Below are positions 1 to 9,011 of a DNA stretch of 52,704 bases, in pieces (position 1 is the first letter of the stretch; the number at the start of each line of letters is the position of its first letter). The DNA comes from CAYRTV01 sp964505785 (lineage in GTDB: Bacteria; Acidobacteriota; Aminicenantia; Aminicenantales; Aminicenantaceae): the NCBI GenBank assembly GCA_964505785.1, contig CAZDJZ010000017.1:1-52704 (forward strand), in the 5' to 3' direction. The translations under genes were made by a program, and so were the position numbers. A model generated the notes under the pieces. That model was given only the letters and a program-made list of their open reading frames with translations. It had not been told where the DNA came from and made no database searches.

Positions 1-75
1 TTAACCGGAAATTTTTACTTTGCTAAAACCGGAAATTATCACGTTGCTGCTACACCGCGGCGGGTTCCATGTGTC

Positions 76-102
76 TTGTAAAGCAAATGAATGGTGTATA
101 AT
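76..102 (+). promoter_or_regulatory. possible sigma70-type promoter
   Basis: A perfect TATAAT box (97-102) is preceded by TTGTAA (76-81) at a sub-optimal 15-nt spacing. It lies about 50 nt upstream of the first reading frame. The AT-rich run following the -10 box (TATATATA) makes a chance match possible. The 5' end of the window also carries an imperfect 24-nt direct repeat (AACCGGAAATT at 3-13 and 27-37) that could be a regulator site. Confidence 0.3.
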
Positions 103-149
103 ATATATAGGATTGATAATTTGTATCAATTTGATTGCAGGAATGAATC

Positions 150-532
150 TTGACATTTGGAAAAAGGGAAGAACTGCGGGCAGAAATCCGCAACCTGGAA
201 AAAGCAGTCCGGGAATTTAAACAGCGGTTTTTTGATCCAAAAGAAATGTTTGAAGCGCTGGATGAATCTGAATCCCGTAACCGGATGATTTTTGAAAATG
301 TCAATGTATGTATAAAGGCGATGATAAATCAAGAGTTTTGGAAAGCATATGTCAGCGTATGGATGTCTTTATGACTATGCAAAACCGGACCGACAGACTG
401 GCCAATCTGAAAAATGCGGATTTCCGAGAGGTGGTCCGGATTATAACCCGCACGGCGGAGCAGCTTGAGGGAATGATAAGCTGGCTGAATCCTGAACGCC
501 TGGTTTGCCGGATAAGGTTTACTGCAGAATGA
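150..532 (+). pseudogene. small coiled-coil protein, frameshifted
   Basis: Two overlapping frames together read like one protein. The first (TTG start at 150) gives a charged heptad-like helix (REELRAEIRNLEKAV) ending NVNVCIK. A frame change near 305-320 then continues KGDDKSRVLESICQRMDVF to a stop at 532. The joined product would be about 125 residues, mostly helical and soluble. It overlaps the sensor kinase start by a few nucleotides, so the two were probably translationally coupled. I do not recognise the family; the position suggests an accessory to the two-component system. The frameshift could be real or a sequencing indel, and two separate small ORFs cannot be excluded. Confidence 0.45.
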
Positions 533-2028
533 AATTAAATTTGAAGATAATTGACTGGAGCTTAAGGCATAAAATTATTTTACATCTTTTTGCTGTGGGG
601 GCGGTGGCGTCTATGGTCTGGATATTTCTATATTTGTCGGCACAAAACAATCTTGTAAATATTTTTAACCACCAGCTAACCGAACTTGCCGGCTCTCTTA
701 TCCGCTGCAATTTGACTTATATAATGAATCAGAACACTCCGGTAGACATTAAGCCGGCTTTGAAGCGGATGTCGGAATTAACGAATATCAGCAAAGTGAG
801 GATTTTAGATGAAAACGGCCGGATTCAGCATTCCTCTCAGGGAAGTGAAACAGGAAAATTCATTTCTGCAGAAGAATTGGTTGAATTCAGGCGGTATGAT
901 TGGCAAGATGATTCCCAGGTTAGATTTTCCAGAGGTGACCCGGATGATTCAACAGCCTTTATGGCGATAAGAAATGAAGCGTCCTGCTATTCCTGTCACG
1001 ATCCCAGCCGGGAAATAAATGGAATTCTTGAATTGAAGCTCAAGGATACAAAAATAAGTCCGCTCTTGGAGCGGAACCGGATCAAGGTTATGGCTGTAGG
1101 TTTGATTGCCCTTATCGTTTTGATTTTCGTCATTCTCCGTCTATTTGAAAAAATCATCAACCGGCCTCTCTCCAGGCTGAAGAGTGAAATGAAAAAAGTC
1201 CGCAAGGGCGATTTAGATGTCGCTGCTAAACCGAGGAATGATGATGAAATTGGAGAGTTAACGCGCAGTTTTAATTTAATGGTTGGAGATTTAAAAGAAG
1301 CCCGCCATAAAATCAAGCAGCTGCATGAACAGGAAATGGAAAAAGCCGGGCATCTGGCTTCCGTGGGGGAATTAGCAGCGGGCTTAGCCCATGAAATTAA
1401 AAATCCTATTGCCGGGATCAATAGCTCCTTAGAAATTATTTGCCAGAAAACACCTGAGGGAGTTCCTGAAAAAGAGATTTTTCGGGAAATACTCAAACAG
1501 ACGGACCGCATCCATATGATCATTCAGGACTTGTTAAGCTATGCCAAGCCCAAACCTTTATCCCGGGAGCAGGTGAACATCAATCAGGTCATTCAGCGTG
1601 CCTTGAAACTGGCAGAATCCCAGACTAAGGATAAGGATATCGCTTTGAATTTCAATCCCCTTCCCGGGGAATCGGTTTTTATGCTGGATGAAAATAAGAT
1701 CCAGGAAGTGATTCTCAATTTGTTGCTGAACAGTATCGCGGCCATAGAAGATACAGGGGTCATTTCTATTACCCTCAGCAGAAAAAAGGAAAAACTGCTC
1801 ATCTCCATCGCAGATAACGGCAGGGGAATCCAGCAGGAGCATGCCGATAAAGTTTTTTCACCATTTTTCACAACCAGAAGAAAAGGGACCGGACTGGGTC
1901 TTTCCATATGTAAAAAAATTGTGGAAGAACACGAAGGAGACATAAAAGTGAAGAGCCGTTTCGGTAAAGGAACTGAATTCATTATCTCTTTGCCGGTTGA
2001 ATCCGCCCCATCTAACAAAGAGGTTTAA
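529..2028 (+). CDS. sensor histidine kinase with periplasmic c-type haem motif
   Basis: Membrane sensor kinase of about 499 residues. The order is: TM1 (about 15-38), a periplasmic sensor domain containing CYSCH at about residue 153, TM2 (about 185-205), HAMP linker, HisKA with AHEIKNP (phospho-His about 288), then HATPase with an N-box (NLLLNS), DNGRGI and GTGLGLS. The CxxCH near the end of the sensor domain is the c-haem signature; periplasmic PAS-like domains with covalently bound haem are known from Geobacter chemotaxis receptors. The likely role is sensing redox state or a ligand and phosphorylating the adjacent regulator. ATG 529 is preferred over TTG 505, which would only add eight polar residues. 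The stop codon abuts the next ATG, so the two genes are co-transcribed. The haem itself is inferred from the motif. Confidence 0.9.
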   Translation: MKLNLKIIDWSLRHKIILHLFAVGAVASMVWIFLYLSAQNNLVNIFNHQLTELAGSLIRCNLTYIMNQNTPVDIKPALKRMSELTNISKVRILDENGRIQHSSQGSETGKFISAEELVEFRRYDWQDDSQVRFSRGDPDDSTAFMAIRNEASCYSCHDPSREINGILELKLKDTKISPLLERNRIKVMAVGLIALIVLIFVILRLFEKIINRPLSRLKSEMKKVRKGDLDVAAKPRNDDEIGELTRSFNLMVGDLKEARHKIKQLHEQEMEKAGHLASVGELAAGLAHEIKNPIAGINSSLEIICQKTPEGVPEKEIFREILKQTDRIHMIIQDLLSYAKPKPLSREQVNINQVIQRALKLAESQTKDKDIALNFNPLPGESVFMLDENKIQEVILNLLLNSIAAIEDTGVISITLSRKKEKLLISIADNGRGIQQEHADKVFSPFFTTRRKGTGLGLSICKKIVEEHEGDIKVKSRFGKGTEFIISLPVESAPSNKEV

Positions 2029-2755
2029 ATGGAATCAAAGAGAGTCTTGATCGTCGATGATGAGAAACTGATACGGTGGAGTTTGAAGCAGAAACTGTCT
2101 GAAATGAATATCAAAGGAGTGGATGCCGGCAGCGCCGGAGATGCCAAAGAAATCTTGGACCTGGATCCCCCGGATTTGATAATCCTGGATGTTAATTTGC
2201 CCGACAAAAGCGGTACGGAATTGCTGAAAGAAATTCATGCAGAATGGCCGGATATTCCTGTTATTATGATTACGGCCTATGGTTCCATTGACAAAGCGGT
2301 TACCACCATGCGGGAAGGGGCTTATGACTTTTTTACCAAACCCCTCGATCATGAAAAACTCAAGAAAACCATTGAGCATGCTTTGGAAAATATTTCGTTA
2401 AAAAACAAAGTTGAATACTACGAAATCCAAAAATACGGAAGCTCTGTTTTTAAATTATGATTGGCCCGGAAACGTCCGTGAATTGAAAAACGCAATTGAA
2501 CGTTCCATGATATTTGAAACCGGTTCCGTAATCAGCACCGATCATCTTCCTATCATGGAAAAGGCTCCCGGTCCTGTGCCTCATGCCGGGATATCCTTTT
2601 CAGGAAATCAAATCATACCGCTTGCAGATATGGAAAAGAGAATGTTAGAGAAGGCTTTGGAAAAAACGGACGGAAACAAATCTAAAGCAGCCCGTCTCCT
2701 GAAGATTACCCGGGACACATTGCGGTATAAAGTGAAAAAATACCGGTTGTCTTGA
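2029..2755 (+). pseudogene. NtrC-family regulator lacking most of its AAA+ domain
   Basis: The reading frame begins with a complete receiver domain (VLIVDDEKLIRWSLK, phospho-Asp in IILDVNLPD, Thr in MITAYGS, Lys in FFTKPL) and stops at 2460. From about 2425 another frame carries the last piece of a sigma54 AAA+ domain (NYDWPGNVRELKNAIERS) and a Fis-type HTH (GNKSKAARLLKITRDTLRYK) ending at 2755. Walker A, the GAFTGA loop and Walker B are absent. Family members have about 230 residues between these parts, so the gene appears to have lost about 0.7 kb and gone out of frame. It is immediately downstream of the kinase and was presumably its partner. It may still make a free receiver domain of 143 residues. 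An assembly collapse is the main alternative. Confidence 0.85.
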
Positions 2756-2893
2756 TTGCATGGGCTATATCACCCATTTCCGCAGGTAAATAACCCAACG
2801 CCAGTGATCCTGTAAAGAGGATCCGATCCTCAAATTATATTAAAGTAAATATAATCAGTAGAATACATTCATAAATTTTTTCTTTTTCATGGC

Positions 2894-2910
2894 TGGCATG
2901 AATATTGCAA
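2894..2910 (+). promoter_or_regulatory. sigma54 (-24/-12) promoter
   Basis: TGGCATGAATATTGCAA matches the sigma54 consensus TGGCAYR-N4-TTGCW. The invariant GG (2895-2896) and GC (2907-2908) are exactly 12 nt apart. It lies about 40 nt upstream of the response regulator start and heads the cytochrome gene series. It fits the NtrC-type, sigma54-dependent nature of the adjacent (damaged) activator. Confidence 0.8.
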
Positions 2911-2950
2911 AAGTAAAAAGTGGATGAACTGTATCGAAAAAGGGAAACCC

Positions 2951-3319
2951 ATGGCGAGGCTGTTGATTATTGAAGATGATAAATTAATAAGATGGTCGCT
3001 GAAAGAGATTTTTTCTGAAGAAGGTTATGCCGTTGACACCACATCTACTGTAAACGCTGCCTTGAAGTCTGCTCAAGACAATCACTACCAGGCTATTATC
3101 GTTGACCTGGAAGTCGATGAATACAGTCCTGCTGAGATGATAGAAACACTAAGCCGGTATCAGCCTAAGGCCGCTTTGATTGTGCTCTCCGCTATGAACA
3201 GGCAGGAAGCTGAGAATATTATTAAAGATATAAATGTTTTTGCGGTGATGGACAAACCCTTTCAAACCGAAGCAGTCAAAAGTATCGTAAAAAATGCCCT
3301 GGAACAATATGGACTTTAA
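2951..3319 (+). CDS. single-domain response regulator
   Basis: A 122-residue stand-alone receiver domain. Visible features are the acidic pair in LLIIEDDKLIRWSLK, the phospho-Asp in AIIVDLEVD, the conserved Ser in VLSAM and the Lys in MDKPF. No output domain follows. The KLIRWSLK stretch resembles the receiver of the damaged NtrC-type gene upstream, suggesting common ancestry or a shared kinase. ATG 2951 is chosen because AAAAGGGAAA precedes it; ATG 2924 would add nine residues with a weaker site. It is transcribed from the sigma54 promoter just upstream and precedes the decahaem cytochrome gene by 80 nt. A role as phosphate sink or protein-protein regulator is inference. Confidence 0.85.
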   Translation: MARLLIIEDDKLIRWSLKEIFSEEGYAVDTTSTVNAALKSAQDNHYQAIIVDLEVDEYSPAEMIETLSRYQPKAALIVLSAMNRQEAENIIKDINVFAVMDKPFQTEAVKSIVKNALEQYGL

Positions 3320-3399
3320 CCAGACGATAGAAAACGGACCGTATTTGGTTTTAAAAACACTGACGGTCAGAATGAATCGGATAGAATAGGAGGCCTAAG

Positions 3400-4260
3400 T
3401 TGCAAGAAAAAAATCAATTATTTGCGCGAATCCGATTAACTAAATTCCTGGTACTGCTGGTTGCGTTCATGACGGTGGGAGGATTTATCTTCGCGGCCCG
3501 GCATCTTCCGGCCCAGGAAGAAACCGATGTGGAAACCTGTGCTACCTGCCACGAAGATTGGGCGGAAGAGTTTTCCGGGACGCCCCATGCTCAAACCCGC
3601 CATTGTACAGCCTGTCACGGCCTGGCTGACCTTCATCTGGAAACCGGTGGTGAAGGAACGATTTTCGCTTTTAAAGATATAGAACCGGTGCTGAAGAAAA
3701 ATCAGGTCTGCCTGTCTTGTCACAGTGATGACAGCCCCGTTTTCTTTGCCGGCCCTCACGGAAAATCAGCTATGGATTGTATCTCCTGCCATTCCATACA
3801 TTATGCCGGGAAGGGCCCGAAGCTTCTTAAACAGCAAGGCAATGAAAATTGTTCTATCTGTCATCAGGATGTAATGGCCAAATTTGAATTCAGCGAACGG
3901 CACCGCTTGCGGGAAGGCATTCTGGATTGCGTAACATGCCATGATCCCCATGGTCCTTCCCCCCGCCAACAGTTGGCCGGTTTTAAGCACCAGGCCTGTC
4001 TTCAGTGCCACACTGATAAATCCGGGCCATTCCTGCATGAACATGAAGCTTTGCGGATTGAAGGCTGTACAGTCTGTCACGATGTTCATGGGAGCCCCAA
4101 CCGCCATATGCTGATCTACCAGAGTGTATCCGATTTATGCTTCAGCTGCCATACGCTCGCACCTTCCTGGCACAGCGGATTTGACTCCAGAACCACTAAT
4201 TGCGTGACCTGTCACAGTACTATTCACGGATCAAATTTATCGCCTATCTTTTTGAAGTAG
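3400..4260 (+). CDS. decahaem c-type cytochrome, DmsE/MtrA family
   Basis: A 286-residue exported cytochrome. A basic N-terminus and hydrophobic segment (about 14-33) form the signal, followed by ten CxxCH motifs at about residues 47, 69, 104, 127, 151, 177, 200, 223, 247 and 268. Length and haem count match the DmsE/MtrA/PioA family, periplasmic decahaem proteins that insert into an outer-membrane barrel and carry electrons across it. The TTG start at 3400 is supported by AGGAGG six nucleotides upstream. The next gene, 11 nt downstream, is the matching barrel, which strongly supports the assignment. Direction of electron flow and terminal acceptor cannot be read from the sequence. Confidence 0.92.
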   Translation: MQEKNQLFARIRLTKFLVLLVAFMTVGGFIFAARHLPAQEETDVETCATCHEDWAEEFSGTPHAQTRHCTACHGLADLHLETGGEGTIFAFKDIEPVLKKNQVCLSCHSDDSPVFFAGPHGKSAMDCISCHSIHYAGKGPKLLKQQGNENCSICHQDVMAKFEFSERHRLREGILDCVTCHDPHGPSPRQQLAGFKHQACLQCHTDKSGPFLHEHEALRIEGCTVCHDVHGSPNRHMLIYQSVSDLCFSCHTLAPSWHSGFDSRTTNCVTCHSTIHGSNLSPIFLK

Positions 4261-4271
4261 GAGAAAGCATC

Positions 4272-6128
4272 ATGAAATTTACAAATATTGTTTCCATTGT
4301 GATAGTGGCGGGTTTGCTGGCACTTTCAGCCTTACCGGCTTTTGGCCAGGAAGACAATGAGTTTTATGGGGATTTCCTGCTTGGCTACCGTTATGTTGAT
4401 ACCAGCGGGACCTTATCCAAATATAAAGAGGATTTCAATCTTTTTGACGGAATCAGGTTGTTTAATTTCAATATCCATTACCAGCCGGGTGAAGACATGA
4501 ATTTATTCGACCGGCTGGATGTCTATGCCGACAATTTAGGTGGAGACCCGTTTGAAACCATGTCCATATACGTCCAGAAATACGGGGGGTATCAATTCCG
4601 TTATGACCGCAGAAAATCCAGTTATTTTTATAATGATATGAACGAAGCCGGCGGGCATCTCTACGATCTCCATTCTTTTAATTTTGACCGGATCAGAGAC
4701 TCCGGCAGCCTAAAAGTTATGCTCCACAATGCCGTTGATTTAGTTATGAGCTTTGACCGCTATTCCAAGGAAGGGGAAAGCACTGCCACCTTTGATATTA
4801 ACCGGCTTGAGTTTGAGTTTGATGAGCCCGTGAAGGAGGACTACCGTCAGGTTTCCATCGGAGCGAATGTCCGGCTAAATAAAAGGTATTCTTTTTTCAT
4901 TGAAGAGCAGGTTATGGATTATGAAAACACGAAAAGCCTGTTTTTACCCGGTTATGCCGACGGGGGGGCGGGTGCCCGGTATCCCTCCGCTCTGCAATAT
5001 TTCCATCTCAATCAGCCTTACACCTTCGACTCAAATCTGCACTCGCTGAGATTCAATGCCCGGCCATTTGATAATCTGCTGCTGAAAGGAGCCGTTCAGC
5101 TTCGTAATCAGGAAATGAAATTAGATTATTCGGAATCCGCAACAGGGACGAACTATCTTAACCGGTTGTTTTCCACCAGTCTTTCCGGCGGAGGCACTTT
5201 TGACCGGACCACACAGCTGTATGATTTGGATGTCACTTTCCTGGTGATGAACAAATTGGCGGTTGTCGGAGCGGTCCGCTATCATGATTTTGAACAGGAA
5301 GGCACCTTTACCTATGACGGAGCCTCCGAGGCGAGTTCCCTGGGATACAGCACTCTGGGCTTTGAGGGCGGACTGCAGTATCAATTTTCTTCCCGTTTTA
5401 CTGTGACTGCCGGATATCGCAATGAGACGCGTGAGTTCGAAGGCACCAAAACGGTTATGTATGAAGAAAAAACCCGGCGGAATAGTTTTTTCGGAAATGT
5501 TAATTTGAAATTCAGCCGGTTATTTCGCTTAACTGCGGATTATCAGCATGGGATATATGACAATCCCTTTACGCTGATTTCTCCGACTGATTTTTACCGG
5601 CTGAGGGTTGTATCCCGATTAAACTATAGAAATTTCCGTTTAAACGCTTCCTATATGAGAAATCAAACCACAAGCGATGTTCTGGAAGAATTGTGGGAAT
5701 CCCATACTGACCGGATCAATTTTACAGCCGGCTGTCAAACCGGGCCCATGCAGGCCTCCGCCGGCTATACTATAATCAGCACCATCCATGAATCCGGCCG
5801 TATTATCGCTTTTCCTCCCTCCTGGTATGGAGCCGGAACTTTTCCATGGGATATCTATTATGAAGGAAAATCAAATTTACTGGATGCGTCACTGAAGTAT
5901 GATATCAATGAACAGATGAAAATAGGTGCTTATGGAAATTATTATGACAACAATGGTTTCTGGGAGATCTCCCGCACAACGCTCAAAGGATTTTTTGAAT
6001 ATATGTTCCCAAATGGATTAGTTTCCCATTTAGGGTACCGCTATATTGATTTTAAAGAAGAAACCTCGGGACACAATGATTATTCGGCAAACATTGTTGA
6101 ACTTTCCTTCGGATACCGCTGGAAATAA
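4272..6128 (+). CDS. MtrB/PioB-type outer-membrane beta-barrel
   Basis: A 618-residue protein with a clear signal peptide (hydrophobic core at about 6-22, ending AFGQ) and then long stretches of alternating polar and aromatic residues typical of a beta-barrel, finishing with an aromatic strand (ELSFGYRWK). Size and position directly after a decahaem cytochrome match the MtrB/PioB 'decahaem-associated outer membrane protein' family, which sheathes the cytochrome to form an outer-membrane electron conduit. ATG 4272 is chosen because it begins the signal peptide; longer versions overlap the upstream gene. No CxxC motif is seen near the N-terminus, unlike Shewanella MtrB. Function is inferred from family and context. 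Confidence 0.85.
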   Translation: MKFTNIVSIVIVAGLLALSALPAFGQEDNEFYGDFLLGYRYVDTSGTLSKYKEDFNLFDGIRLFNFNIHYQPGEDMNLFDRLDVYADNLGGDPFETMSIYVQKYGGYQFRYDRRKSSYFYNDMNEAGGHLYDLHSFNFDRIRDSGSLKVMLHNAVDLVMSFDRYSKEGESTATFDINRLEFEFDEPVKEDYRQVSIGANVRLNKRYSFFIEEQVMDYENTKSLFLPGYADGGAGARYPSALQYFHLNQPYTFDSNLHSLRFNARPFDNLLLKGAVQLRNQEMKLDYSESATGTNYLNRLFSTSLSGGGTFDRTTQLYDLDVTFLVMNKLAVVGAVRYHDFEQEGTFTYDGASEASSLGYSTLGFEGGLQYQFSSRFTVTAGYRNETREFEGTKTVMYEEKTRRNSFFGNVNLKFSRLFRLTADYQHGIYDNPFTLISPTDFYRLRVVSRLNYRNFRLNASYMRNQTTSDVLEELWESHTDRINFTAGCQTGPMQASAGYTIISTIHESGRIIAFPPSWYGAGTFPWDIYYEGKSNLLDASLKYDINEQMKIGAYGNYYDNNGFWEISRTTLKGFFEYMFPNGLVSHLGYRYIDFKEETSGHNDYSANIVELSFGYRWK

Positions 6129-6144
6129 AAATAAGGAGACCGCA

Positions 6145-7529
6145 ATGCGGAAAAAATCACATAACATAATTTTGATTATGGTTTTCGCGATCACTGCCTT
6201 AGGTGCAGCGGCGATTATGGCGGACCCTCAAGCTGCAGTCATGGACCTCAAGGATCATGCCGAAGAGCTTTGGCTGAAATCCGGGCACGCCGATACAGGA
6301 GCCGAAGCCTTCACTCACTGGGATGAGGAGGGCCAAATTCCGGTTTCCTGTGCTAAATGTCACAGCACGGAAGGATTTGTGGACTTTCTCCAGGATGGAG
6401 CCGTGAATGCACCGGCGCCTGCCGGAGGTTCGGTGGAATGCCGGGTCTGCCACACCGATCCGGAAAACGGAATCGTCCGAGACCATACTTCGGTGGTTTT
6501 TCCGTCGGGGAAATCGGCTGAAAATCTTGGGCCTGAAGCCCTGTGCATGGAGTGCCATCAGGGAAGGTCGTCTAAGCTGGATGTGGACGAAACGATTGCC
6601 GCTGCCGGCGTGGAAGATGAGGATATGGTCAGTCCGGAAATCGGTTTTGTCAATATCCACTATTATGCCGCCGCTGCCACCCAATTCGGTTCGTTTGCGG
6701 AAGGAGGTTATGAGTATGACGATCAGACTTATGACGCCCGTTTTTCTCATGTTATAGGATATAACGCGTGTAATACCTGCCATAATCCGCATTCGCTGAA
6801 GATCGATATAAGCCGCTGCCATACCTGTCATTCCGGTGTATCCGACCTCAAGGATATCCGTTTTTATGGTTCCTTCGTCGATTATGACGGCGACGGGGAT
6901 ATGGAAGAAGGTGTTTATTATGAGATAGAAACCTTGAAGGCCAAACTTTATGACACCATAAAAAGATATGGGCGGAATGTGACTGGTTTTCCGGAACCAA
7001 AGGGCAGGAGAATGTGCCGGCAACTGATTGGAATCACAATGTGATGATACCCGACCCGGCTGATTGTGTAAATTGCCATGGTCAGGACATTTCCCAACCC
7101 AATCCAGGGGCAGATCCTGCCGGGTTCGAATTCAGTGGAATCCGGCCCGGCAATATTCCTGATTATGATGGAGATGGAGATCTGTTAGAATCATTAAAAT
7201 CCGAAATTCAGGGCTTGGAAATAAAGCTTTACCGACAGATGCAGAGTTATGCTGCTAATGTTATTGGGGTTCCCCTTATCTATGACTCACACAGCTATCC
7301 TTACTTTTTTATTGATTCCAATGGGAACGGAGAGATTGATCCTGGTGAAAATATTTTCCCCAATGCTTACCCGGGATTTGACGGCAAACTGCTGAAAGCG
7401 GCCTATAATTATCAGGTCAGCCAAAAGGATCCGAACGGGTTTATCCATAATGCCGGATATGTCGCTCAATTGCTGGTCGACTCCTTTGTTGATTTGGGAG
7501 GAAATCCGGGGCCCTTTGCCTGGAGATAA
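6145..7529 (+). pseudogene. exported hexahaem cytochrome, -1 frameshifted
   Basis: Starts at ATG 6145 behind AAGGAG with a signal peptide. The first frame has five CxxCH motifs (about residues 69, 99, 134, 209, 225) and stops at 7044. The -1 frame from about 7000 continues seamlessly with a sixth (CVNCH), then DYDGDGD and DSNGNGE acidic loops and a conserved end (LLKAAYNYQVSQKDPNGFIHNAGY). The joined product is about 460 residues. A segment around DYDGDGD and the following helix (EIETLKAKLYDTIKRYGRNV / EIQGLEIKLYRQMQSYAANV) occurs twice, an internal duplication. It follows the barrel gene by 16 nt, so it probably supplied the outer or extracellular haem protein of the conduit. The shift lies at A_AAG_GGC (6999-7005): either a lost base or recoding. 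Confidence 0.8.
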
Positions 7530-7658
7530 AATCCGCCGGTCATTTGCATAGAAATTTTGCAGTTCAGTATTTTTTTGTATTTTTGTATGATAAGTCTAAC
7601 CTGTATAGGTCAGGCTAAAAATAGTGCGGAATCATACAATACAGGAGGTTGTTAGTTT

Positions 7659-9011
7659 ATGAAATCTTTTCTTCAGGTATTCAGTTCGGTTAAACTTGCC
7701 ATATTTTTATTGATTATCATTATTTTGGCGTCCATATTAGGAACTTTGGTGCCGCAGAACCGCAGTCCGGAAGCCTACCATGCGAAATATGGAGATTTTT
7801 CCGGATTGCTGATGCGTCTTGAAATCACGCGTATCTATCAGTCCTGGTGGTATGTTTCATTTCTGTTTTTATTTGCTTTGAATACGCTTGTCTGTACATA
7901 TACCCGGCTGCTTCCCAAATTTAAAAGAGTTTTTAGACCGAAAATATCTGTATCCGACAAACGAATTCGAAACTATAAGGTACACGAAAAATTTAAGAAG
8001 TCTCTAGGCACAGCTGAAGCCGGGGCTGAGTTAAAACGCATTCTTATGGCGAGGCATTACCGGGTGAAAAATGAAGGCGGAGCAGATGCGCTCAGTATCC
8101 TGGCGCGAAAAAAAACTTTAGGGATGTTCGGCCCGGAAATCGTTCATGCCGGCGTTCTCATCATTCTTTTCGGAGGAATTTTAACCGGGCTGGGAGGATT
8201 CCGGCAAAACTTGAATATCACCGAAGGCCGCACAGTGAAAATTCCCCGGGCTGATTTTCAAATTCGCCTAGATAAATTTGAGACCGAATATTACCCTGAA
8301 GGAGCGGTTAAGGACTGGAAGAGCACGTTAACTGTTATTGATTTGGGTTCGGAATCTGTCACCAAAACCATAGAAGTAAATCATCCGCTTTCGTATCAAG
8401 GATTTGTTTTTTATCAAAGCAGCTATGGCTGGGACTGGAATAATCCCAGCCTGGATGTTCTGGTAAAGAAACCGGGCGATGAAAATCCGGAGGAAAAAAT
8501 CCGCATTTCTGTTGGCGAAACCTATACTATGCAGGATGGAGTAACTGAAGTTACTGCCCGGAGGTTTGTTCCTGATTTTGTGATTACGGAAGGCAGCCGG
8601 GTGGCTACCCGGTCGCTGCAGCCGAATAATCCTGCGGTTTATCTGGAAAGCACCCGTAATGATGAAACTGTTTTTTCCGGATGGATTTTTGCAAAATTTC
8701 CTGATTTTTCTCAAATGCATACTGAAAATGAGAAAAATATCGCGTTTGCATTGGAAAATTTTCATGCTCCGCAATACTCCGGTATTCAGGTCGCTAAAGA
8801 TCCGGGAACCAATTTCATTTGGGTCGGATGCACTGTGCTTATGTTGGGATTATTTGCGGCTTTTTACTGGCCGAGCCGGACATTGCGTTTTCGTTTGTCC
8901 TCTTCCGGTTCGCATACCGACGTCCTTGCCGGAGGAGAATCAAAAATCAGCGGGGAAGAACTGCAAAAGGAAATTCACGCCATCATTTCTGAATTGAGGA
9001 GAACCCAATGA
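7659..9011 (+). CDS. resB: cytochrome c biogenesis protein ResB (System II)
   Basis: A 450-residue membrane protein. Two N-terminal TM segments (FSSVKLAIFLLIIIILASIL; about 65-83), a third near 165-180 (HAGVLIILFGGILTGL), a long periplasmic domain with ResB-type text (NHPLSYQGFVFYQSSYGWD) and a final TM segment near the C-terminus fit ResB/Ccs1. It works with CcsA to deliver haem and attach it to CxxCH motifs in the periplasm. AGGAGG precedes the ATG by about 9 nt. The stop overlaps the ccsA start (ATGA), so the two are coupled. The location among at least five multihaem cytochrome genes indicates a dedicated maturation pair. Confidence 0.92.
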   Translation: MKSFLQVFSSVKLAIFLLIIIILASILGTLVPQNRSPEAYHAKYGDFSGLLMRLEITRIYQSWWYVSFLFLFALNTLVCTYTRLLPKFKRVFRPKISVSDKRIRNYKVHEKFKKSLGTAEAGAELKRILMARHYRVKNEGGADALSILARKKTLGMFGPEIVHAGVLIILFGGILTGLGGFRQNLNITEGRTVKIPRADFQIRLDKFETEYYPEGAVKDWKSTLTVIDLGSESVTKTIEVNHPLSYQGFVFYQSSYGWDWNNPSLDVLVKKPGDENPEEKIRISVGETYTMQDGVTEVTARRFVPDFVITEGSRVATRSLQPNNPAVYLESTRNDETVFSGWIFAKFPDFSQMHTENEKNIAFALENFHAPQYSGIQVAKDPGTNFIWVGCTVLMLGLFAAFYWPSRTLRFRLSSSGSHTDVLAGGESKISGEELQKEIHAIISELRRTQ

